12,188 nucleotides of DNA from contig CAJYHD010000571.1 of assembly GCA_913773715.1 (NCBI GenBank), forward strand, positions 1-12,188, given 5' to 3'. The notes under the pieces were generated by a model that was not told the DNA's origin, did no database searches, and was given only the letters and a program-made list of their open reading frames with translations. How positions within the stretch are numbered: position 1 is the first letter of the stretch; every line of letters starts with the position of its first letter. This DNA comes from an uncultured Sphingobium sp. Its GTDB lineage: Bacteria > Pseudomonadota > Alphaproteobacteria > Sphingomonadales > Sphingomonadaceae. Position numbers and translations under genes: made by a program. This document shows positions 6,487 through 12,188 of this stretch, piece by piece.

Positions 6487-7604
6487 CAGGCGGCCCTCTC
6501 CCGCCCGGTGGCTGCCGGCAGGACATAGTCGATGCCACAGCATTCCCGATAGATGCTGAGCAGGGACGACTGGAAGGCATGGAGCGAGAAAGCGCGATCG
6601 AACAGGTCGAGCGCACGGGCGGAAAGTCCCGCCTGAAGATCGCCATCCGCCAACAATCGCGAAAGCTGCGCTGCGAGGCCGGGCCGGTCGCCCGGCTCCA
6701 CGAACAACACGGTGTCATTATCGGTCAGCACTTCGGGGATGACGCCGACGGGCGTACAAATGACGGGAAGCCCCATCCCCATCGCCTCCAATATGACGAG
6801 CGGAAGCCCTTCGTCATAAGAGGGCAGGACGAGCATGCTGGCGCGGGTGATCAGGTCGATCGCACCGGGACGATCGACCCAGCCTGCAAAATGAACGCGG
6901 TCGGCGATGCCCAAATCCTGCGCCATGGCGCGGTAGCCCTCGATATCACCGCCGCCCGCCAGCACGGCGCGCCACGGCGGCGTTTCGAGTGACATCGCCT
7001 TCAGCGCATGGAGAAGGTCGGACACCCCTTTCCGCTCGATGAGGTTGCCAAGGAACAGGATCGTCTGTGGCGCTCCGGGCGCGACAGATACGCGATCGAC
7101 ATTCGGCGCGGCGACGCCATTGTTGAGGATGCGGATGCGATCAGCAGAAATGCCGATTTCCGTCTCCAGCCAGCGCCGGTACCGGTCACCCAGGACTATG
7201 ATGCAGTCGGCAGCCTGAAAGGGACGACGGATCAGGCGCCGCCTGAGCGGAGAGGAAGTGGCATAATATTGTTCAAGCTCGGCAGCGTGGAGATGAAGGA
7301 CTGTCTTCATGCCAAGCCTATGCGCCAGCAGCAGCAAGAGCCCTTTGCGCATGACGCTGCCCCTGTCACCCATATTGACGTGCAGCAAAGCGCCCTTCTT
7401 GTGCAAGGCGGCCGAAATCAGATGAAGCATTGCCCGCAAAAGGAGTAGAACGGAAAAGCCTACACCCCGCCCGTCGCGCGTCACTAAAGGAGCAAACTCA
7501 TATTGCTTCGCAGCATCTGGCGGGGTCTGGAGCATATAGTCCTTGACCCGGCCCATGCCGCCGCCCGCCTGTCCATCAGGTGCGGCAACGAAAATCCTCC
7601 TCAT
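6486..7604 (-). CDS. Glycosyltransferase family 4 (GT-B fold)
   Basis: 372 residues from ATG at 7602-7604, which has a strong GGGGGAG Shine-Dalgarno 6-7 nt upstream; the frame is open to 7691, but the extra 29 residues are not family-like. Visible GT4 features: N-terminal glycine-rich loop GGGMGR (about 14-19); RILNNGV (158-164) at the domain junction; FLGNLIERKGV (184-194) opening the donor-binding domain; AGGGD; and EGLPLVILEAMGMGLPV (265-281), the E-x7-E motif with Glu265 and Glu273, followed by TPVGVIPEVL. These residues bind the nucleotide-sugar in retaining GT4 enzymes. Probably cytoplasmic at the inner membrane face, adding one sugar to a lipid-linked repeat unit. Donor and acceptor are unknown. 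First gene of a two-gene minus-strand operon with the epimerase, divergent from the export operon. Confidence 0.9.
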   Translation of the reverse strand: MRRIFVAAPDGQAGGGMGRVKDYMLQTPPDAAKQYEFAPLVTRDGRGVGFSVLLLLRAMLHLISAALHKKGALLHVNMGDRGSVMRKGLLLLLAHRLGMKTVLHLHAAELEQYYATSSPLRRRLIRRPFQAADCIIVLGDRYRRWLETEIGISADRIRILNNGVAAPNVDRVSVAPGAPQTILFLGNLIERKGVSDLLHALKAMSLETPPWRAVLAGGGDIEGYRAMAQDLGIADRVHFAGWVDRPGAIDLITRASMLVLPSYDEGLPLVILEAMGMGLPVICTPVGVIPEVLTDNDTVLFVEPGDRPGLAAQLSRLLADGDLQAGLSARALDLFDRAFSLHAFQSSLLSIYRECCGIDYVLPAATGRERAA

Positions 7605-8051
7605 TCGAAGCTCCCCCTGATCCTGCCGATTCGCAAAAGATGAGAAATTTCGGAAAATTACCGCAACAGCGGAACAAAATATCCTTCCCATGCGTCCGGC
7701 TTCCCGTTCAACGATAGCCGCGCAAGATATGCACAGGGTGTCGCCGGGCGATCAAAGCCTAAGACAAAGGAATTTGTGCAAATGCGAATAAGCGGTTGCT
7801 GATCGATGCGCAAGCGGGGGCCATTGCATTTGAGCATCACCATTCACCCTAAAGTCGCAAGCCGAAAGAATCGCTGCACTGCAAAAAATATTGATTATCA
7901 TGATATTTCATAGCATTGGAGCCGTATTTAGCGAACGTCCGATCGATTGCGGACCCATCTGCAATCCGTCTTATCCTTAACGACCTTTGGATTTTCGTAT
8001 TTCTATGGGATATCACGGTCAATTACGCTCAGGGAGTGAAGCAAAGGCGTC
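7605..8051. promoter_or_regulatory. 447-bp divergent intergenic region with an AT-rich palindromic segment
   Basis: This gap separates the minus-strand glycosyltransferase operon from the plus-strand export operon and should carry both promoters. No convincing gene is seen; the short open frames at 7658-7843 (minus) and 7916-8167 (plus) lack coding signs. Elements: GAAATTTC palindrome (7644-7651); CCGC/GCGG hairpin (7661-7672); a markedly AT-rich stretch (about 7880-7930) with the perfect 10-bp palindrome TATCATGATA (7896-7905); and two mutually exclusive stems in the probable leader, GTCCG/CGGAC (7937-7941, 7950-7954) and GATTGC/GCAATC (7945-7950, 7961-7966). The ribosome binding site of the first export gene is AAAGG (8043-8047). 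Promoter boxes cannot be assigned with confidence. Confidence 0.5.
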
Positions 8052-8627
8052 ATGAAACCAATTCTTCAAGCAATTTGGCTCGTCCTGTTTCTCACTGGTT
8101 GCGCCGCAGCATCAGCGGGTCCGGTGGTTTCGACGGGCGAACGCTACAATGCGACAGCGCAGGATGATGGAAATTATCAGCTCGGCGCTGGCGACAAGAT
8201 CCGTATCACCGTGTTCAACGAAGAGACGCTCTCGGGCGAATTCTCGGTTGGATCGGAAGGAACCGTGTCCCTTCCGTTGATCGGTGACGTTTCGGCCAAG
8301 AGCAAGACGCCCCAGCAACTCGCCACCGAAGTTCAGCAGAAGCTGGCCGATGGCTATCTGCGCGAACCGCGCGTCAGCATCGAAGTGTCGCAATATCGCC
8401 CCTTCTTCATCCTGGGTGAAGTCAAGGCTCCGGGCCAATATCCCTATGCCAGCGGCATGACCGTGATGAACGCCATTGCGACGGCGCAAGGCTTTACGCC
8501 GCGCGCGGCGAAGAAAGTCGTCTATGTGCGCAAGGAAGGCACAAATACGGAAATCCCGATGGTGCTTACGCCAACGTTGCGCGTTTACCCTGGCGATACC
8601 ATCCGTCTCGGCGAGCGGTATTTCTAA
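8052..8627 (+). CDS. Short polysaccharide export (OPX, Wza/GumB-like) outer-membrane lipoprotein
   Basis: 191 residues. The signal sequence ends in the lipobox LTGC (14-17), so Cys17 would be lipidated and the protein anchored to the outer membrane. A polysaccharide export domain follows (about 43-115: YQLGAGDKIRITVFNEETL, then GTVSLPLIGDV), then one SLBB domain (about 117-168: FFILGEVKAPGQYPYASGM). The chain ends just after that (RVYPGDTIRLGERYF). Wza of E. coli is about twice as long and ends in an amphipathic helix forming the outer-membrane barrel; that part is absent, so this protein resembles GumB and other short OPX proteins (GelD/SpsD in sphingans is the functional counterpart). ATG at 8052 has AAAGG at 4 nt. 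First gene of the plus-strand export operon; the beta-barrel encoded two genes on is the likely pore partner. Confidence 0.92.
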   Translation: MKPILQAIWLVLFLTGCAAASAGPVVSTGERYNATAQDDGNYQLGAGDKIRITVFNEETLSGEFSVGSEGTVSLPLIGDVSAKSKTPQQLATEVQQKLADGYLREPRVSIEVSQYRPFFILGEVKAPGQYPYASGMTVMNAIATAQGFTPRAAKKVVYVRKEGTNTEIPMVLTPTLRVYPGDTIRLGERYF

Positions 8628-8700
8628 ATAGGCGCGAAAGCATAAGTTAAGAAAAGGATTGGAGAGGATGCCCAACGCAATTCTGGCAAGGGGACGGCAG

Positions 8701-9138
8701 ATGCCGAAGCTGTTACAAGGACTGGTCCTGGCGGGCATGATGGCGGCTCCTGTCGCGATCGCAACCAACATGCCTGCCATCGCGCAGGAGGCCGGTCAGT
8801 TCGCAGATGCGGTCTCCAACCTCGCCGCTCAGATCCGGGCGGAAATCGCCCGTTTGCCACGCGACGGTTCGGTCGAGAATTACGAGGCGGCCATCCTGTT
8901 CCTCGCCGATCAGTCCGGGCAGCCGGTCAATGTCATCTGCGCCGCGTTCGAAGAAGTGAAGCTGGACCCCGGCACGCCCGACAATGCCAAGCAGGCGATG
9001 AACATCGTGTGCCGCACACTCAATACGCGGCGAGGCACTGGCGCGATCGGAACTGGCGGCAATAATTTTGCACCGCCCTCATTTTCTGCACCGATCGTCA
9101 GCATCGGCGGCGGAAGTGGCTATTCGCGACCGCAATAA
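8701..9138 (+). CDS. Small exported protein of unknown function in the EPS export operon
   Basis: I do not recognise a family. From ATG at 8701 it has 145 residues: a signal peptide (hydrophobic about 5-22, cleavage likely after AIA near 28), a helical Ala/Glu/Arg-rich body (30-108) with two cysteines (Cys80 in VNVICAAFEE, Cys104 in NIVCRTLN) that could form a disulfide, and a Gly/Ser/Pro-rich, probably unstructured tail (110-145). The start is chosen for AAGGGGA at 6 nt; in-frame alternatives are ATG 8668 and TTG 8659, each with purine-rich sequence directly abutting the start, which is poorer spacing. It lies between the OPX lipoprotein and beta-barrel genes in the same direction, so it probably acts in the periplasm with the exporter; that role is inferred only from position. 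A 16-bp perfect palindrome follows its stop. Confidence 0.82.
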   Translation: MPKLLQGLVLAGMMAAPVAIATNMPAIAQEAGQFADAVSNLAAQIRAEIARLPRDGSVENYEAAILFLADQSGQPVNVICAAFEEVKLDPGTPDNAKQAMNIVCRTLNTRRGTGAIGTGGNNFAPPSFSAPIVSIGGGSGYSRPQ

Positions 9139-9139
9139 A

Positions 9140-9155
9140 ATGCTCTCGAGAGCAT
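9140..9155. promoter_or_regulatory. Perfect 16-bp palindrome in the export operon
   Basis: ATGCTCTCGAGAGCAT reads identically on both strands and begins two bases after the stop of the small exported protein gene, 32 bp before the beta-barrel start. A perfect palindrome with no central spacer is typical of a dimeric regulator's operator rather than an RNA hairpin, which would lose its centre to the loop. It could alternatively stabilise or shorten the upstream message. No regulator gene is present to link it to. Confidence 0.45.
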
Positions 9156-9187
9156 GATACGAAGACTGGGATGAAAAGGGGAAAGCC

Positions 9188-10519
9188 GTGAAGCGTATGG
9201 GTTACGCAAAGGGACGAGTGCTGCGCATGGCGCGGCCGATGTCGGCATGCCTGGCATTAGGCATCGCAGCGGCAGGAAGCTATGCGCAAGCGCAGGAAAC
9301 GCTTCTCATCCAGCCGACGCTCCCGGACGATTTCGATCGCGGCCGCAATGTGAGCGTGCTTCAGCGTGCCCGTCCCGATTATGACCCGATCGGCATTCGG
9401 GCCGGATCGATGGTGATCCTGCCGCAAGTTACGGTCGGTCTCGGCTATTCCGACAACATTTATTACGCGAAGGACGACAAAAAGGGTGACGGCTTTATCG
9501 ACGTCACGCCCGCCTTCATCGCCAAGTCCGATTGGTCGCGCCACAGCTTGATGCTGAAGGGCAGTGCGACGGTCGAGCGCTATTTTTCCGAAAGCCTGCG
9601 CAACCAGACGCCTTGGGATCTGGGCGCACTGGGAACGCTGGAGATCGGCAGTTCCTTCCGCATCATCCCGGAATTGCAGGTGAGCCGCCAGTTCGAAACG
9701 CCGTTCTCGGGCGAGACCGCAGCAACCACCGCCGTTCTGTCGAGCTACACCCGCGGCTATGGTGCCATTCGCGGCGAGTATGAAGCAGGCCAATCAAAGT
9801 TCACGCTTGCCCTCGACAAGACGATCTTCGATTTTTCGAACATCGAGTTCAGCGACGGCTCTCGGCTTAACCAGTCCGACCGCGATCGCGATTTGACCCG
9901 CATCACGGGGCAGGCGCAATTTGCTTTTACGCCGAGCATGGCGATCTACGCCCAAGCCAACTACACCGACACCGTTTATGACAATGCGGTGCTGTTCAAT
10001 GGCGATCCCAATCGCGACTCGCACGGCTATCGCTTCATCGGCGGCCTGAACTTCGACCTGTCGGGTCTTATGCGCGGTTCGATCGGCGTCGGTTACGTCA
10101 AGCGCGACTTCAAGCGCTTCTATCCGACGATCAGCGGTTTTTCCGCTGAAGCGAAGATCGAATATTTTCCGAGCGAGTTGACGACCGTCACGCTGCAAGC
10201 TCGCCGCGTGATCGAGGATTCGGCGATCGCGTCCAACAGCGGCTTCTTCGATACGCGCGCCAGCCTGGGCGTCGATCATGAATTGCTGCGCAACCTGCTG
10301 CTGCGCCTCAGCGGCGAATATGCACATCAGGATTATATCGGCCTCAACGCCAAGTCCGATGTCTATCGCATCACGACGGGTGCGCAGTATCTGTCGAGCA
10401 ACGAGCTGAGCCTAGGCTTCAACCTTTCCTATACGGGTCGTTCACCTTCGGGTTCTACCGTCGTTGGCCAGAGCTTCGATGAATTCCGCGGCATGTTCAG
10501 CGTGACCTACAAGCGCTGA
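9188..10519 (+). CDS. Outer-membrane beta-barrel protein (BBP2/Wzp-type), probable EPS pore
   Basis: 443 residues from GTG at 9188, preceded by AAAAGGGGAAA with GGGG 6 nt from the start; ATG at 9197 is in frame but spaced less well. Signal peptide: basic start, hydrophobic 18-31, cleavage after AQA at 33-35. The mature part is a succession of alternating, aromatic-rich strands separated by polar turns, with blocks such as VGLGYSDNIYYAKDD near the start and repeated strand pairs of the form TLALDKTIFDF, IYAQANYTDTVYD, GSIGVGYVKRDF, LRLSGEYAHQDY and LSLGFNLSYTGRSP, ending in FSVTYKR. This is the pattern of the putative beta-barrel porin 2 family (about 18 strands, often in EPS loci). With an OPX lipoprotein lacking its own barrel two genes upstream, it is the likely outer-membrane conduit. 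The pore role is inferred. Confidence 0.85.
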   Translation: MKRMGYAKGRVLRMARPMSACLALGIAAAGSYAQAQETLLIQPTLPDDFDRGRNVSVLQRARPDYDPIGIRAGSMVILPQVTVGLGYSDNIYYAKDDKKGDGFIDVTPAFIAKSDWSRHSLMLKGSATVERYFSESLRNQTPWDLGALGTLEIGSSFRIIPELQVSRQFETPFSGETAATTAVLSSYTRGYGAIRGEYEAGQSKFTLALDKTIFDFSNIEFSDGSRLNQSDRDRDLTRITGQAQFAFTPSMAIYAQANYTDTVYDNAVLFNGDPNRDSHGYRFIGGLNFDLSGLMRGSIGVGYVKRDFKRFYPTISGFSAEAKIEYFPSELTTVTLQARRVIEDSAIASNSGFFDTRASLGVDHELLRNLLLRLSGEYAHQDYIGLNAKSDVYRITTGAQYLSSNELSLGFNLSYTGRSPSGSTVVGQSFDEFRGMFSVTYKR

Positions 10520-10568
10520 TCGGGCGCAGACCTACCCCCTTTCTTTCAGCATAAGGACATCGACCTAC

Positions 10569-12188
10569 ATGGATGTTACGCACGAGCGCGAAGGTCAGGA
10601 GGGCCGGCTATCCGACCTGATCACCACGATCAGGGACACGATCGCCCGGCGCTGGAAGACCATGGCCGCGATCGCGATCGGCGTGGTCGCGATCGGCGTG
10701 GCACTCATCTTTATGATGACGCCCGAATATATGGCCGTCGCACGCGTACAGATCGATCCTTCCCGCAACCCTCTGGCGCGATCGCAAAATGCGCCAAAGG
10801 ATGATGCGCTCAGCCCCGAAGCGCTGGAAACCGAAGTCAGCGTCGCCAGCTCGATCGATGTCGCGACCAAAGTCGTGAAGCGTTTGCGTCTGGACAGGGA
10901 TCCTGAATTCACCAGCAAGATCAGCGCTGAAGACTTCGCGCGCATGAACCCAAGCGAGCGTATCAACGCCGTCGCCATGCAGGTGCAGCGCAAGCTGAAC
11001 GTCGAGCGTGAAAAGCTTACCTACATCATCGCCATCGGCGCGCAGTCCACCAATGCGCAAAAGGCGGCGAAGATCGCCAACGCCTTCGCCGACGAATATC
11101 TGCGTACCAAGGTCGATACGACGACGGGCGCCGCGCGCAGCCAAGTGAAGTGGTTCCAGGATCGCCTGGCACAGCTCCAGGCCGAAACGCGTGCTGCCGA
11201 TTCCAAGGTCGCGCAATATCGCGCTGCCGCCGGTATCGTCAGCAATGGCAACGGCCCCAACGGCAGCAATGGCACGATCGCGGACCAGAAGGTCGCGCCG
11301 CTATCCTCTTCGATCGCGAGCGCGGAATCCGATGCCGCCGCCGCGCAGGCGAAGATTTCCGCTGCGCAGCAGCAGGCCGCGCGCGGCGGCCTCGATTCGG
11401 TGACCGAAGTTCGCAGTTCTCCCGTCGTTGCTGAGCTGCGTCGTCAGCGCGCAGAGTTGCTCCGCTCGATCGGTGAAATCCAGGCGCGCTATGGCGACAA
11501 GCACCCCGAAAGCCTGCGCGTGAAGGGTCAGCTTGAAACCGTCGATCAACAGATCCGCGAAGAAGGCGAGCGTACGCTCGGGTCGCTGCGCGCCAACGCC
11601 GCCGCGGCTCAGGCGCAGGTGAACGCGCTCCGCTCGTCTATGAACTCGCTGGAAGGTGAACGCGCACGCGACATGCAGGCCGCGGTGCAGGCCGATAGCC
11701 TCGAACGCGAGTCGCAGGCCAAGCGGGCCGAATATGATCGCCTGTCGCAGATGCTGCTGGAAAGCACGCAGGCAGCGCAAAACTCGATCGCGCAAGCGGA
11801 AATCGTCGGTCGCGCCGAAGCGCCGCTGCACCCCTCCAAGCCCAACAAGCCGCTGCTGATCGCATTGGCTTTGCTCGTCGGCATCGCTGGCGGCGCGGGC
11901 ACCATTGCGGTGCAGGAAATGATGGTCGCAGGTCTGCGTTCGTCGGAAGATGTCGAGCAGTTTGGCTTGCCGCTGCTCGCCTCGGTCCCCCGCGTCGAGA
12001 AGAAGGAGTCGACCCGCCCGGCCGACTTGCTCATCGAACGCCCGACCTCGATCTACTCCGAAGCCTTCCGCATCGCTCGCGCCTCGGTTCTCGGCGTGAA
12101 GGGCGAAAAGGACGCGAAAATCCTGGCCGTGACCTCCGCTCTGCCGAGCGAAGGCAAGACCACGACCGCGCTGTCCTTTGCGCGGGCA
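10569..12188 (+). CDS. Wzc-type polysaccharide co-polymerase / tyrosine autokinase, 3' end outside window
   Basis: The frame is open from ATG 10569 (AAGGA at 10553-10557) to the window end: 540 codons, incomplete. Visible order: cytoplasmic N-terminus; TM1 (about 32-50); the Wzz chain-length domain with a long Ala/Gln/Arg-rich periplasmic coiled coil (about 85-415) carrying a short Asn/Gly loop at 226-235; a Pro-rich PLHPSKPNKP motif before TM2 (about 427-447); then a cytoplasmic part reaching Walker A, ALPSEGKTTT (524-533, Lys530). The BY-kinase Walker A', B and tyrosine cluster lie beyond the window. The protein sets chain length and links inner-membrane polymerisation to the OPX/outer-membrane pore; autophosphorylation cycles its oligomers. 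Kinase and co-polymerase are in one chain here, unlike the split GelC/GelE (SpsC/SpsE) arrangement of sphingan clusters. Fourth gene of the export operon, 49 bp after the beta-barrel gene. Confidence 0.93.
   Translation, partial: MDVTHEREGQEGRLSDLITTIRDTIARRWKTMAAIAIGVVAIGVALIFMMTPEYMAVARVQIDPSRNPLARSQNAPKDDALSPEALETEVSVASSIDVATKVVKRLRLDRDPEFTSKISAEDFARMNPSERINAVAMQVQRKLNVEREKLTYIIAIGAQSTNAQKAAKIANAFADEYLRTKVDTTTGAARSQVKWFQDRLAQLQAETRAADSKVAQYRAAAGIVSNGNGPNGSNGTIADQKVAPLSSSIASAESDAAAAQAKISAAQQQAARGGLDSVTEVRSSPVVAELRRQRAELLRSIGEIQARYGDKHPESLRVKGQLETVDQQIREEGERTLGSLRANAAAAQAQVNALRSSMNSLEGERARDMQAAVQADSLERESQAKRAEYDRLSQMLLESTQAAQNSIAQAEIVGRAEAPLHPSKPNKPLLIALALLVGIAGGAGTIAVQEMMVAGLRSSEDVEQFGLPLLASVPRVEKKESTRPADLLIERPTSIYSEAFRIARASVLGVKGEKDAKILAVTSALPSEGKTTTALSFARA
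10674..10703 (+). repeat. 15-bp tandem duplication inside TM1 of the Wzc-like gene
   Basis: GCGATCGGCGTGGTC (10674-10688) is followed directly by GCGATCGGCGTGGCA (10689-10703): two copies differing in the last two bases, encoding AIGVV-AIGVA in the first transmembrane segment. It keeps frame and hydrophobicity. It could be a slippage duplication, or simply similar codons for a repetitive helix. Confidence 0.6.

Noticed and set aside
7658..7843. Minus-strand 61-codon open frame upstream of the glycosyltransferase
   Set aside because: No recognisable domain, no signal peptide and no good ribosome binding site; it lies in a promoter region and looks like a chance frame.
7916..8167. Plus-strand 83-codon open frame overlapping the OPX gene
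   Set aside because: It runs out of frame into the signal sequence and export domain of a well-supported gene and its own product shows no family features.
8659..8700. Upstream TTG (8659) or ATG (8668) starts for the small exported protein
   Set aside because: Their purine-rich sequences touch the start codon, while ATG 8701 has AAGGGGA at ideal spacing and gives a compact signal peptide. They remain possible.
10665..10680. GCGATCGC-like octamers, here and at several other places in the window
   Set aside because: Considered as a functional repeat; they fall in coding sequence at common Ala/Ile/Arg codons and are expected in sphingomonad-like DNA. No regular spacing was seen.
1..12188. CRISPR arrays, tRNA/rRNA genes, insertion sequences, prophage or attachment sites
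   Set aside because: No regularly spaced direct repeats, tRNA-like cloverleaf, transposase or integrase motifs, or terminal inverted repeats were seen on either strand.

Overview
The window is GC-rich (AT-rich only in two promoter gaps) and carries an exopolysaccharide (EPS) export locus of alphaproteobacterial, most likely sphingomonad, type. The protein families and the combination of EPS export genes with an inverted type I secretion cassette recall the sphingan clusters of Sphingomonas. The species call is inference from gene content and codon style; no marker gene is present.

Layout, left to right: (1) the 3' end of a UDP-glucose 6-dehydrogenase gene (+), which would supply UDP-glucuronate, followed by a strong 41-nt stem-loop. 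(2) An exported protein (+) that looks like a divergent GH12 endo-glycanase with both expected catalytic glutamates. (3) A minus-strand pair encoding a type I secretion ABC transporter and its HlyD-type adaptor, joined TAA-ATG with no gap. (4) Divergent from it across a 322-bp promoter gap, a periplasmic LapG-like (BTLCP, C93) cysteine protease (+). (5) Tail-to-tail with that, a minus-strand pair with a GT4 glycosyltransferase upstream and an NAD-dependent sugar epimerase downstream, overlapping as TGATG. (6) A 447-bp gene-free, partly AT-rich region that probably fires both ways. (7) A plus-strand export operon: a short Wza/GumB-like lipoprotein, a small exported protein of unknown function, a BBP2-type outer-membrane beta-barrel, and a Wzc-type co-polymerase whose kinase domain is cut off by the window end just after Walker A.

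How the parts could work together: the dehydrogenase, epimerase and glycosyltransferase act in sugar-nucleotide supply and repeat-unit assembly. The Wzc-like protein controls chain length. The short OPX lipoprotein lacks the helical outer-membrane barrel of Wza, so the neighbouring beta-barrel probably forms the outer-membrane pore. The small exported protein encoded between them is a candidate accessory part of this exporter. The GH12-like enzyme could trim the polymer. The type I exporter plus LapG-like protease suggest a protease-released surface adhesin embedded in the same locus, but no adhesin, TolC-like protein or LapD-like receptor lies in this window.

Most interesting points: the OPX/unknown/beta-barrel/co-polymerase operon, the orphan LapG/type I secretion cassette, the GH12-like protein, and two striking inverted repeats (408-448 and 9140-9155).
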